A stretch of 64,000 nucleotides of DNA from assembly GCF_001262505.1 (NCBI RefSeq), contig NZ_KQ410741.1:1-64000 (forward strand), in the 5' to 3' direction. This document shows positions 25,632-34,535 of the stretch, in pieces; positions within the stretch are counted from its first letter, which is position 1, and every line of letters starts with the position of its first letter. The notes below the pieces were generated by a model. That model saw only the letters and a list, made by a program, of their open reading frames with translations, was not told where the DNA came from and did not search any database. The stretch is from Shinella sp. SUS2. GTDB taxonomy: Bacteria > Pseudomonadota > Alphaproteobacteria > Rhizobiales > Rhizobiaceae. The position numbers were made by a program, and so were the translations under genes.

Positions 25632-27920
25632 CTATCGGGGCGGTTGGTCAGGTTCGCAAAGGCCGCGCGCCAGTTTGAAATCCAGCCCGTCGCCGAGGCG
25701 GGCCATCAGCTGCTCTGGCGCAAGAGGCGGAGAAAACAGGTAGCCCTGGCCAAAATCGCAGCCATAGGCCAGCAACTGTTCCAGCTGCGCCTGCGTTTCG
25801 ATACCTTCTGCGACCACCGTCATGCCAAGCGCGTGGGCAAGACCGATGATTGCGCGAACGATCGTACAGGTGTCCTGCGCGCTGCTCATGCGGGACACAA
25901 AGCCGCGGTCGATCTTGATGCGGTCGATGGGAAAGCGGCCGAGGTGGGAGAGCGAGGCATAGCCGGTTCCAAAGTCGTCAAGGGCAATGGAGAAACCGGC
26001 GGTGCGCAGGGTCTTCAGCCTCCGGGCGATCTCATCACCGGCTTCATCGAGCAGGATGTTCTCGGTCAATTCGATTTCGACGTCGCCCGGCGTCAGGCCA
26101 TGGCGATGAACGGCGGCCTGCAGCATAGGCACAAAGCCGACCTGCCGTATTTGTGCGGAGGCGATGTTGATGGCGACCGGGCCTGTCTCCATGCCGTTTT
26201 GCCGTAGGCTGCCGATCGCCTCCAGGGCCTTGTTCAGGACCAGATTGCCGAGATCGCCGATCAGACCGCTTTCTTCGGCGATGGCGATGAAGTCGGAAGG
26301 GCTGACCGCGCGCCCTTCGTTCGTCCAGCGCGCCAACGCCTCGAAGCCGGTGAGCCTGTGATCGGAGAGCGTAAATTGCGGCTGCAGCGCGACGTCAATC
26401 GCGCCGCGCGCCACCGCGCTGGTCAGCGCTGCGGTAAGGCGGCGGCGCTGCTCGACATGGGCGCGCATGGCACGGGTGAAGATGCGATAGGTCCCGCGAC
26501 CCTCAGCCTTGGCACGATAGAGGGCCATGTCGGCCTTGCGCAGCAAAACCTCCAGCGCGTGGCCGTCTTGGGGGAACCGTGCGATGCCGAGACTGAGCCG
26601 CGGGGCAAGGCTACGGCGCTGGACCATTGCCGGGCGCTGGACCGCGGCCAGCAGCCGCTGCGCGAGGGCGTCGATACTGTCACGCCTGCCGAGCTGCGGC
26701 ACGACGACGGCGAACTCGTCACCACCGAGCCGCACGACCGTGTCCGAGCGGCGGAAGGCTTCCGTCAACCGCTGTGCAATGGTCTTGAGCAACGCGTCGC
26801 CGGCTGCGTGCCCCATGGAGTCGTTGATCTGCTTGAAACCGTCGAGGTCCATGACCACGAGCAGGCCGCTGGTTTGATTGCGCCGACAGGCCGTGACCGC
26901 CTCTTCGAGCCTCTGGGAGAGTACCGATCTGTTCAGGAGCCCGGTAAGCGGATCGTGTTCGGCCAGGAACTTGATGGCCGATTCCGACCGCTTCAATTCG
27001 GTAATGTCGGTACGTGTTCCGACGATGTGGCCTGAGGTGGAGCGGCGCTCACGGATCTGTATCCACCGGCCGTCGGCAAGCTCCTGTACCGTGCTTCGGC
27101 CGGGATTGCGATGCGCGCGCAGCCGCGCGCGAAGCCAGGCCTGATGGGACTCGCCCGTATTGCGCGGCAGAACGTACTGCCCCTTCGCCAGGCCGTGCTG
27201 CAGGATCGATTCAAAGCTCGCGCCGATCCGGATCGCTTCTGCAGGATGCATGTGAAGGTTTGCATAGGAGCGATTGAAGAGCACGAGGCGGTCGTTCGCA
27301 TCAAAGGCGGCAATCCCGTCTGGCACCGTTTCCATGACATCGACAAGCAACGCCTCGGTACCGCGTCGCCGTTCGACCTCCTCGTGCAAGGCCTGTTCGG
27401 CGGCTTTGCGCTTGGTGATATCGTAGCGGATCGAGATATAGGCCTCTACCCGTCCATCGGAACCGACCAGTGGCACGATGGTTGTATCCACCCAATAAAG
27501 ATTGCCATCCTTGGCACGGTTGCAGATCTCTCCGTGCCAGACCTGACCATAGGCGATCGTTCTCCACATGCCCTCGAAAAACGCCTTCGGGTGGTGCCCG
27601 GAATTGACGAGACGGTGCGGTTGCCCGATAAGCTCGTCTTCCCGGTAGCCGCTTACTGCGCAGAATTGCCTGTTGGCGGAGAGGATCCTGCTGCGCCGGT
27701 CCGTGACGGCGACGATGGCGTGCCGATCAAGCGCCGCCTGATAGGCACCCAGCAGCTTTGTCAGGCCGCTTCCCTTGTCATCTGTGCGGGCGCTGGCGTT
27801 TTGCTGTAGCATGCCGATGATTCCGCTCCCCTTCAAAATCTCGTCGCGCTCGGATTGGTGCTCGAATGTGTCGGATGGCTGCATGTATTCTGACAATTCA
27901 TGCAATGGCAGATCTTCCAT
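25632..27920 (-). CDS. PAS-PAS-GGDEF-EAL cyclic-di-GMP protein
   Basis: 762 residues with no membrane segment. Two PAS-type sensor domains come first (about residues 60-180, ending in YDITKRKAAEQAL, and 185-310, ending in RTDITELKRSE). A GGDEF domain follows with an intact RLGGDEFAVV motif, then an EAL domain with GFEALARW, IELTEN and the DDFGTGYASL segment. Both catalytic signatures look functional, so it could make or break c-di-GMP depending on the PAS input. PAS 1 resembles those of aerotaxis-type sensors (CAVSGYREDELIGQPHRLVNS). It stands alone, next to a Crp/Fnr regulator and a globin transducer. Confidence 0.93.
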   Translation of the reverse strand: MEDLPLHELSEYMQPSDTFEHQSERDEILKGSGIIGMLQQNASARTDDKGSGLTKLLGAYQAALDRHAIVAVTDRRSRILSANRQFCAVSGYREDELIGQPHRLVNSGHHPKAFFEGMWRTIAYGQVWHGEICNRAKDGNLYWVDTTIVPLVGSDGRVEAYISIRYDITKRKAAEQALHEEVERRRGTEALLVDVMETVPDGIAAFDANDRLVLFNRSYANLHMHPAEAIRIGASFESILQHGLAKGQYVLPRNTGESHQAWLRARLRAHRNPGRSTVQELADGRWIQIRERRSTSGHIVGTRTDITELKRSESAIKFLAEHDPLTGLLNRSVLSQRLEEAVTACRRNQTSGLLVVMDLDGFKQINDSMGHAAGDALLKTIAQRLTEAFRRSDTVVRLGGDEFAVVVPQLGRRDSIDALAQRLLAAVQRPAMVQRRSLAPRLSLGIARFPQDGHALEVLLRKADMALYRAKAEGRGTYRIFTRAMRAHVEQRRRLTAALTSAVARGAIDVALQPQFTLSDHRLTGFEALARWTNEGRAVSPSDFIAIAEESGLIGDLGNLVLNKALEAIGSLRQNGMETGPVAINIASAQIRQVGFVPMLQAAVHRHGLTPGDVEIELTENILLDEAGDEIARRLKTLRTAGFSIALDDFGTGYASLSHLGRFPIDRIKIDRGFVSRMSSAQDTCTIVRAIIGLAHALGMTVVAEGIETQAQLEQLLAYGCDFGQGYLFSPPLAPEQLMARLGDGLDFKLARGLCEPDQPPR

Positions 27921-28063
27921 TGACGGCTCCAGCAGGGAACAGGCCGCACATCATGCCGGTGCGGGCACCATGTTATATTAGGGATTGATTTAGGTTATTG
28001 GGTTATTAAGGAATTTTGACAGGTAAATTCGGGGCTGACCCATTGAAAGAAAAAGACAATTCT

Positions 28064-28744
28064 ATGGGCCCACTGCGTAACAGGATCCTCGACTCCATCC
28101 GGCCGCAGGCGCAGGAATTCTTTCGAACGCATGCAGACATCAAGCCGATGAACACCGGCGACGTCATTTTCGAAGATGGCGCGCCTGTCACGCATGTCGT
28201 CTTCCCCCATGAAGGCGTCGTGTCGATCATCGCAGAGATGAGCAACGGCAGAAGCGTCGAGAAATCCTCGATCGGCCCTGAGGGATTCCTTGGCTTCAGC
28301 CTGATCATGGGCGGCGGCAGCTCGCTCGGCCGCTCGGTCGTGCAGGTGCCCGGCCAGGCCTCCTGGGTGACGATTGCCGATCTCGACGTTGCGCTCGAAG
28401 AATTCCAGTGCGTCCGCGAAATCATGCTGCGATACGCCAAGTCGCACACGGTGCAACTGATGGAGTCCGTTGCCTGCAACAGCCTGCACACCGCCGAACA
28501 GCGCGTTGCCCGCTGGTTGCTGCATGCGCATGACAGGGTCGAGGGCGATACCTACAGCGTGACCCAGGAGGCGATCGCCATGTTGCTTGCGCTGCGTCGG
28601 GCGACGGTCAATGCCATCTGTACCGACCTCATGAATGCCGGCGCGATCTCCTACCATCGCGGATCGCTGCGGGTGACCAACCGGGCAGTCCTGCACGAGC
28701 GAGCCTGCGAGTGCTACGAGCGCATCCGTCTTGCATCGCTGTAA
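28064..28744 (+). CDS. Crp/Fnr-family transcriptional regulator
   Basis: 226 residues from ATG 28064; a TTG at 28016 is possible. An N-terminal cyclic-nucleotide-binding-like domain (MNTGDVIFEDGAPVTHVVFPHEG) is followed by a C-terminal winged helix (YSVTQEAIAMLLALRRATV). The N-terminal half has no Fnr-type cysteine set, so it is not an Fe-S oxygen sensor. The recognition helix LLALRRATVNAI differs from Fnr and Crp, so targets are not predictable. Relatives are common in rhizobia near stress and signalling genes. It converges on the globin transducer at 28798. Confidence 0.88.
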   Translation: MGPLRNRILDSIRPQAQEFFRTHADIKPMNTGDVIFEDGAPVTHVVFPHEGVVSIIAEMSNGRSVEKSSIGPEGFLGFSLIMGGGSSLGRSVVQVPGQASWVTIADLDVALEEFQCVREIMLRYAKSHTVQLMESVACNSLHTAEQRVARWLLHAHDRVEGDTYSVTQEAIAMLLALRRATVNAICTDLMNAGAISYHRGSLRVTNRAVLHERACECYERIRLASL

Positions 28745-28797
28745 GGCTGTGTGGAAAGCGCCTTTTCGGCGCGTGGGGGTGACGGTCGCGCGGATTG

Positions 28798-30294
28798 TCA
28801 TGCCGTCATCGCCAGCGGCGGAATGATGGCCTCGCGAGAGGTGCGGAACCGGTCGACAACGCTTGCGAGCCCTTCTGCCTCGCGCGCGAGGGCGCGACTG
28901 GCAGAACTGTTTTCCTCGATCATCGCCGCATTTTGCTGTGTTGCCTCGTCGATCTGTGCGATCGCCGTGGAAATCTCGCGGATTCCGTTGGCCTGTGTCT
29001 GCGTTGAGGTGGCGATGCCGCCAACGAGTTCGTCCATCTTCTGGACGGCGTTGGTGATGCCGGTCAGCCATTCCCGTGTTTCGCCGACAAGTTTCACGCC
29101 CTCGGCGACCTGATCGGAGCTCGATTTGATCAGCGCGGCTATTTCCCTGGCGGCATCCGCCGACCGCTGGGCAAGGGCGCGTACCTCCTGCGCGACGACG
29201 GCAAAGCCCTTTCCGGCTTCACCGGCACGCGCCGCTTCAACGCCGGCATTGAGTGCAAGAAGATTGGTCTGGAACGCGATTTCGTCGATGACCTTGACGA
29301 TCTGGGACACCTTGCGCGACGACGCGTCGATCTCCCCGATGGCTGCGACGGTCTTGCCGGCCAACACGGTGCTGGCTTCCGATTGGCCGCGAATTTCGGC
29401 GACGGCGCGCGAGGCTCCTGCGGCGCTGTCCGTCGTCATCTGGCTGCCGGTGGCCAGTTCGGCAATTGCCGTCGCAATCTGCTCCAGCGCGGCTGCCTGC
29501 CGCTCGCACTGACGGCTTGCCGTTTCCGAGGCGCTGGCGATCTCGGTTGTGCCGTTTCTGATGTTTCCGGAGGCGTCCCGCACCGAAAGGATGATCGCGC
29601 GAAGATCGTCCACCATGTCGTTGAAGTTTTCGACCAGATGCCCTGACCGCGCCGAAGCGGCGACATCGATGGAAACGCCCAGATCTCCTTGGGCGAGCTG
29701 CTGCAAGGCAGCGGCAACCCGGCCCAGCGTTTCCTCTTCCTGCTGCTCGGCCGCCTGCCGGCGCTCCTCCAGCTTGTCGAGATACACAGAGATGGCCAGT
29801 TCCATGTCGAGGAGGGCCGCCTTCACCACGACGGCGACTTCTTCGCCAAGGCCGGTCGTCACAGCGCCCGGCCGACGCGAGAAGAGCTTGCGCTTGCTGG
29901 GAAGGGCCGTCGGGGCGAGAAGCGCCTTGACGAGATGGTCGAGAACCAGTGCGTAGCCGCCTATATACCATTGGGGCGCAAGGCCGATACGAGCGTGGAC
30001 CGAGCCGATCGCCCGGACGGCATCGAGATATTCGGGCGTGTAACCGCCGCTCAGGATAAGGGCCCAGTGGCCTTCCTGGCGCTTACCCGCCTCTGCCATC
30101 TTCTCGTTGCCGGCGAAAAACCGAAGTGTCTGCGGCGTCGCGCGAACCTTGTCGTAGAAGATATCCAGTGCTGGCCGTGTTTCCTTCATGACGCGGTCGG
30201 CAACCGCTTTGAGCAACTGCCGCTCACGCGGTCCAAGCCCGATGAAATCAAGCCTTTCCTGCAATTCCCCACCCGCTGCATCGTCTTTGGCCAT
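28798..30294 (-). CDS. Globin-coupled methyl-accepting chemotaxis protein (HemAT-like)
   Basis: 498 residues from ATG 30294, chosen for the strong GGGGAGGACA just upstream. An N-terminal sensor globin (about 15-185) has a probable proximal heme His100 in GSVHARIGLAPQWYIGGY. A short HAMP-like linker (LQQLAQGDLGVSIDVA) leads to a C-terminal signalling hairpin centred on IAFQTNLLALNAGVEAARAG. No membrane helices, so it is a soluble oxygen or gas receptor acting on CheA/CheW. Alpha-proteobacterial relatives mediate aerotaxis. No che genes are nearby. Confidence 0.93.
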   Translation of the reverse strand: MAKDDAAGGELQERLDFIGLGPRERQLLKAVADRVMKETRPALDIFYDKVRATPQTLRFFAGNEKMAEAGKRQEGHWALILSGGYTPEYLDAVRAIGSVHARIGLAPQWYIGGYALVLDHLVKALLAPTALPSKRKLFSRRPGAVTTGLGEEVAVVVKAALLDMELAISVYLDKLEERRQAAEQQEEETLGRVAAALQQLAQGDLGVSIDVAASARSGHLVENFNDMVDDLRAIILSVRDASGNIRNGTTEIASASETASRQCERQAAALEQIATAIAELATGSQMTTDSAAGASRAVAEIRGQSEASTVLAGKTVAAIGEIDASSRKVSQIVKVIDEIAFQTNLLALNAGVEAARAGEAGKGFAVVAQEVRALAQRSADAAREIAALIKSSSDQVAEGVKLVGETREWLTGITNAVQKMDELVGGIATSTQTQANGIREISTAIAQIDEATQQNAAMIEENSSASRALAREAEGLASVVDRFRTSREAIIPPLAMTA

Positions 30295-30711
30295 TGTCCT
30301 CCCCTCAGGTTCAATGAACGATTCCGTACGTACGATACCGTACATTTCTGAGGGTTAACGTTACGTTACCTATTTTGGGTTGTGGCAGGTGGTATCTGCC
30401 TTGGTCCGGCCGAGTATTGGTCTTCTCCAGTGGAACATGCGGGTACCCGAAGCCGCTGGCGCGCCACTCAGGACCAGTTCAACGGGATGCGTGGTCTGCT
30501 GGACCTGTGTGCCTGCTGGGAGCATCATACGTCGGCAACGAAAAGTGGATTGAAATAAATTCAATCCGTGCGGTTCTGGGTATGAAATACTGGGAAACAT
30601 AAAGTTTCCTACGCGATGGTGAGTTTATGCACCAAAACTTGGAATGAAATTGCTTTGACGCTTGCTTGAACCGCTCATACGCTTTGAAGCGTTTCAATTG
30701 GCGGGGAAGTG
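30295..30711. promoter_or_regulatory. Divergent intergenic region with palindromes and two LacI-like dyads
   Basis: A 417-base gap with no gene I can support. Near the transducer start, CGTACGTACG (30325-30334) is palindromic. Toward the LacI-PfkB gene there are two dyads: GGATTGAA and TTCAATCC with a 5-base spacer at 30547-30567 (perfect 8-bp arms), and TTGAAGC-GTTTCAA at 30684-30697, 14 bases before the start codon. The second has the central CG and near-perfect symmetry usual for LacI-family operators. Short open frames in the middle (about 30370-30602) have no credible start site or composition. Confidence 0.55.
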
Positions 30712-31890
30712 ATGAAAAAAGGGCGTCCCACCATTACGGATGTTGCTCGTGCTGCCGGGGTTTCTGTCGGCACGGTGTCCAATTTTCTGAATGGAACGGT
30801 TCCCGTCAAAGCGGAGACCGCCGAAAAGATCCAGGAGGCGGTTCAGAAGCTTGCCTACCGTCCGAGTGTGTTTGCCCGCTCGTTGCCGATGATGTCCGCG
30901 CGGGCCGTGCAGAAGGCCGAGGGGCATCCGCGCCTCCTGGTCGTCGGTCATATCTGCGTCGATTATCTCTGCCGGGTGCCGGTATTGCCGCACCGCGATG
31001 ACCGGGTCGCGGCAAGCCATATCGACAAGGCGCTCGGCGGCCCGGCCGCAAACCTCGCCGTCGCCGCTGCTGCCGTCGGTGATCCCTATGGATTGCAGAT
31101 CGATCTCGCCACCGCTGTTGGCGACGACGCCGACAGCGAGTGGGCGATGGCTGAGCTTCTGGTGCGAGGCGTGAACGTGTTGCCGATCCGTCGGCCGGCC
31201 AGTGGGCGCTTGCCACGCGCTATGGTGATCATCGAAGCCAATGGCGGCCGGACGATCATTCACGAGACCTTCGAGCTCAGCGAGGTCGACCTCACCGCCA
31301 ATCTCGACATCACGCCCGGTGCGGTGCGTTCCTGCCTGCATATCGAAGGGTTTCATTACGAGCGGATGATGCCGTCGATCAGCCGGTTTCACGATGCGGG
31401 CTGGAATGTCAGCCTGCATACGGCGGGCCTGCCGGAGGGATCGCGCAATCCGGACGCTTTTGCCCGCATGATCAGCCAGGTGGACCTGACCTTCATCAAC
31501 GACGATACGCTGCGCGAGGTTTTCGCCATCCGCACGCCGCTCGCCTCGATGATCGAGGAAGCCGGACGCACGATCGCACGGGTAAAGCCGCGCGGCGACG
31601 TCGTGCTGACGCTTGGTGAATTCGGCGCCGTCGTCTTCCGCAAAAGCGGTGATCCGCCGATCGAAGTTCCTGCCCTGCCGGTCAGCCGGGTCGATGCGAC
31701 GGGCGCAGGCGACGCTTTTGCTGGAATATTCCTGAGCCTTTGGCTGCATGGCCGCCCTCTGGTGGACGCAGCGCGCCACGCCGCTGTCGGTGCCAGCCTG
31801 ACGACGACGGCGGAAGGGGCGCAGGGACACCCGGCGAGCGCAGGCGAACTTGAGGCGTTGCTTTCCGCCGTGGAGGCGAAGGCTGTTTGA
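30712..31890 (+). CDS. LacI-type HTH fused to PfkB-family sugar kinase
   Basis: 392 residues in one uninterrupted frame. Residues about 8-55 are a canonical LacI HTH (TITDVARAAGVSVGTVSNFL, then the hinge-like YRPSVFARSLP). From about residue 73 the chain is a full ribokinase-fold kinase: LLVVGHICVDYL, the GG motif ALGGPAANLAVAAAAVG, and VDATGAGDAFAG with catalytic Asp334. In a normal LacI protein the second part would be a periplasmic-binding-protein sensor. Here the kinase replaces it, so sugar, sugar phosphate or ATP may control DNA binding. It leads an importer operon and has a LacI-like dyad at 30684-30697, fitting autoregulation. Start has GGGGA upstream. Confidence 0.92.
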   Translation: MKKGRPTITDVARAAGVSVGTVSNFLNGTVPVKAETAEKIQEAVQKLAYRPSVFARSLPMMSARAVQKAEGHPRLLVVGHICVDYLCRVPVLPHRDDRVAASHIDKALGGPAANLAVAAAAVGDPYGLQIDLATAVGDDADSEWAMAELLVRGVNVLPIRRPASGRLPRAMVIIEANGGRTIIHETFELSEVDLTANLDITPGAVRSCLHIEGFHYERMMPSISRFHDAGWNVSLHTAGLPEGSRNPDAFARMISQVDLTFINDDTLREVFAIRTPLASMIEEAGRTIARVKPRGDVVLTLGEFGAVVFRKSGDPPIEVPALPVSRVDATGAGDAFAGIFLSLWLHGRPLVDAARHAAVGASLTTTAEGAQGHPASAGELEALLSAVEAKAV

Positions 31891-31930
31891 TTTTCAAGAC
31901 AATACGGAACGCAAAGATAAGGAGAGCGAC

Positions 31931-32704
31931 ATGGTGACGAAGGTTTTGCTGGTGGGAGAGAGCTGGGTCAGCTCGGCGACCCATTACAAGGGGTTCGACC
32001 AGTTCGGCAGCGTGACCTTCCATCTGGGTGCCGAGCCGCTGGTCGCCGCGCTTCAAGGTGAGGAATTCGACGTCACCTATATGACGGCGCATGACTGCGT
32101 CGAAAAGTTCCCCTTCACGCTGGAAGGGCTTTCCGCCTATCAGGTCATCCTGCTGTCCGATATCGGCGCCAATTCGCTGCTCCTGCCCCCGTCCGTCTGG
32201 CTGCACGGCAAGGCGGTTCCCAATCGGCTGAAGATCATTCGCGAGTGGACTGCGGCCGGCGGTGGCCTGGTGATGGCGGGTGGCTACTTCTCGTTCCAGG
32301 GCATCGACGGCAAGGCCCGCTGGCGCCGCACGCCGGTAGAGGAGGCACTGCCTGTCACCTGCCTTCCCTATGACGACCGGTTGGAAATCCCGGACGGGTT
32401 CAAGGCTGTCGTCACAGGCCCGAAGAACCATCCGATCCTCGACGGTATCGAAGGTGAATGGCCGCTGCTCCTCGGTGCGAACGAGGTGGCCGCCAAGGAC
32501 GACGACGGCGTCGAAGTACTCGCCCGACTGCCTGAAGAGGAGGGCGGTCACCCGCTTCTCGTGACCGGCAACTATGGCAGGGGCCGCACCGTCGCCTGGA
32601 CTTCGGACATCGGACCGCACTGGGTGCCGAACGAGTTTGTCGCCTGGCCCGGGTACGCGGCGATCTGGAAGAACATTCTTCGCTGGGCCAGTGGCGCCAA
32701 GTGA
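31931..32704 (+). CDS. Glutamine amidotransferase-like protein of unknown function
   Basis: 257 residues from ATG 31931, with AAGGAG upstream. The fold matches the putative glutamine amidotransferase family (class I GATase-like). Segments include VLLVGESWVSSATHYKGFD, EWTAAGGGLVMAGGYFSFQG and TSDIGPHW, typical of the family. The usual nucleophile elbow Cys of true GATases is not visible, so amidotransfer is doubtful. It lies between the LacI-kinase and the importer genes in the same direction. Relatives are often found beside sugar ABC transporters. A role as a sugar-processing or scaffold protein is only a guess. Confidence 0.75.
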   Translation: MVTKVLLVGESWVSSATHYKGFDQFGSVTFHLGAEPLVAALQGEEFDVTYMTAHDCVEKFPFTLEGLSAYQVILLSDIGANSLLLPPSVWLHGKAVPNRLKIIREWTAAGGGLVMAGGYFSFQGIDGKARWRRTPVEEALPVTCLPYDDRLEIPDGFKAVVTGPKNHPILDGIEGEWPLLLGANEVAAKDDDGVEVLARLPEEEGGHPLLVTGNYGRGRTVAWTSDIGPHWVPNEFVAWPGYAAIWKNILRWASGAK

Positions 32705-32725
32705 TCCATCGCAGGGGATAGTTCG

Positions 32726-33499
32726 ATGACCGTTCCATTTCTCCGCGCAACGGGAATTACCAAACGCTTCGGCGCGCTCACCGCGCTGAAGGATGTCGAT
32801 CTCGACATCAACGGCGGCGAGGTCCTGGCGCTTCTCGGTGACAACGGCGCCGGCAAATCAACCTTCATCAAGATTCTCGCCGGCGCACATCCGCAAAGTG
32901 ACGGGGATTTGCTGGTCGAAGGCCAGTCGGTCCAGTTCGCCTCGCCGAAAGACGCTGCGAACTCCGGTATTGCGACGATCTTTCAGGAGCTCGCCCTGTC
33001 AGAAAACCTGTCGATCTCCGAGAACGTCTTTCTCGGGCGAGAACTCAAACACTCGGTTCTCGGCATTCCGTTCCTGCGGCGCAAGGCAATGCGGGACCGG
33101 GTGGACGGCCTGCTCCACGAGCTCGACGCTCATATTTCCGACCCGGAGGCGCCTGTCGGCAGTCTCTCGGGCGGCCAGCGCCAGGCGGTTGCCATCTGCC
33201 GGGCGCTCAATCTCAATGCCAGGCTCGTCATCATGGACGAGCCGACCGCGGCGCTTGCCGTCGCCGAAACGCGCAAGGTGCTGCAGCTCACCCGCCGGCT
33301 CGCCGGTCGCGGCTGCGCCGTGGTCCTGATCAGCCACAACATAGCCGATGTCTTCGAGGTTGCCGACCGCATGGTCGTCTTCCGCCGGGGCCGAAAGGTC
33401 GCCGAGCGGAGGAAAGAGGAAACCACCCCCGAAGAGATCGTTTCCCTCATCACAGGCGCCCATCCCGACGTGCGGGCGCTTGAACAAAACAATCGATAA
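32726..33499 (+). CDS. Sugar ABC transporter ATP-binding protein, single-domain RbsA type
   Basis: 257 residues with one ATPase domain: Walker A GDNGAGKST, signature LSGGQRQAVAIC, Walker B LVIMDEPTAAL, then a short tail EEIVSLITGAHPD. Closest to one half of the RbsA/MglA class (about 500 residues with two ATPase domains), so it must form a homodimer. The next genes are an RbsB-like receptor and two RbsC-like permeases, giving a complete importer. Half-size ATPases of this CUT2 type are seen in some rhizobial systems (FrcA-like). Confidence 0.92.
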   Translation: MTVPFLRATGITKRFGALTALKDVDLDINGGEVLALLGDNGAGKSTFIKILAGAHPQSDGDLLVEGQSVQFASPKDAANSGIATIFQELALSENLSISENVFLGRELKHSVLGIPFLRRKAMRDRVDGLLHELDAHISDPEAPVGSLSGGQRQAVAICRALNLNARLVIMDEPTAALAVAETRKVLQLTRRLAGRGCAVVLISHNIADVFEVADRMVVFRRGRKVAERRKEETTPEEIVSLITGAHPDVRALEQNNR

Positions 33500-33530
33500 A
33501 GCGCGTCCAACCGTTCCAGAGAGGTTCCAG

Positions 33531-34517
33531 ATGTTCCCGAAATTCAAGCAGGTTCTCGCCGCTTCCGCATTGACGCTTGCCATCGGCGCCACCGCTTTTG
33601 CGCAAGACAAGCCGAAGGTCGCCTTCGTGCCGCAGCTGATCGGCATTCCGTATTTCAATGCCATGGAGGCCGGCGGCAAGCGCGCGGCGGAAGAGCTGGG
33701 GGTCGAATTCATCTATTCGGGTCCCGTCGATACCAACCCGGTCGATCAGCTGCAGATCGTGCAGAATCTGATTGACCAGGGCGTCAATGCCGTTTCCGTC
33801 AGCGTGCTCGATGCCTCCGCCATCGCACCAGTGGTCGAGGCGGCGAATGCAAAGGGCGTCAAGCTCTTCACCAGCGACAGCGATGCGCCGGACAGCGGTC
33901 GCGCGGTCTATGTCGCACAGGCCACAGACGAGGGGCTGGGTGCCACGATCATCGACGAACTGGTCAAGCGCGTGGGAGACGATGCCAAGATCGGCATCGT
34001 CTCGGGCGAGGCGACGGCCTCCAACCTCAATGCCTGGATCGGCTTCATGCAGAAACAGGCGAAGGAGAAATATCCGAAGTTGACGCTGCTAGAGCCGCAA
34101 TATGCCGGCGGCACGGCCCAGCGTGCGGCACAGATCGCCGGTGATCTGATGACCGCCAATCCCGATCTGAAGGGCATCATCGCGGTTGCCTCCTCGACTT
34201 GCCCGGGCGTCGCCCAGGCGATCGAAACGGCCGGCAAGATCGGTGCTGTCGTGGGGACCGGCTACTGCAGCCCAAACACCGCGCGCGCCTACATCAAGAG
34301 CGGTTCCTTCGGCTTCTCTGTGCTTTGGGATCCCGCCCAGCTCGGTTACCTGACAGTCTGGGCCGGCAAGCAGCTGATCGACGGCAAGGCCTTTGAGGCT
34401 GAGAACACCGTGCCGGGTTTTGCCTCGCCGGTCACCTACAATGCCGACAGCGGTGTACTGCTGCTTGGCCCGCCGGCCGTCTTTACCGCTGACAACGTCG
34501 ACAAGTTCGACTTCTAA
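33531..34517 (+). CDS. Sugar ABC transporter substrate-binding protein, RbsB/FrcB-like
   Basis: 328 residues from ATG 33531, with GAGAGG upstream. Signal peptide MFPKFKQVLAASALTLAIGA, probably cleaved after AFA around residue 24. The mature protein is a type I periplasmic-binding fold (VAFVPQLIGIPYFNAMEAGG, then DQLQIVQNLIDQGVNAVSVS). It delivers the substrate to the two permeases that follow. Family members of this branch bind pentoses, hexoses, AI-2 or related compounds (rhamnose-binding RhaS-like). Specificity is not readable. Confidence 0.92.
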   Translation: MFPKFKQVLAASALTLAIGATAFAQDKPKVAFVPQLIGIPYFNAMEAGGKRAAEELGVEFIYSGPVDTNPVDQLQIVQNLIDQGVNAVSVSVLDASAIAPVVEAANAKGVKLFTSDSDAPDSGRAVYVAQATDEGLGATIIDELVKRVGDDAKIGIVSGEATASNLNAWIGFMQKQAKEKYPKLTLLEPQYAGGTAQRAAQIAGDLMTANPDLKGIIAVASSTCPGVAQAIETAGKIGAVVGTGYCSPNTARAYIKSGSFGFSVLWDPAQLGYLTVWAGKQLIDGKAFEAENTVPGFASPVTYNADSGVLLLGPPAVFTADNVDKFDF

Positions 34518-34535
34518 GGCCGGGTCGTTTCTGCG

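Noticed and set aside
28064..28744. Fnr-type oxygen sensor
   Set aside because: The N-terminal cysteine set needed for the 4Fe-4S cluster is absent, so only the wider Crp/Fnr family is supported.
30370..30602. Short open frames on both strands between the globin transducer and the LacI-PfkB gene
   Set aside because: No ribosome site, Cys/Pro/Trp-rich composition and no recognisable family; the region looks regulatory.
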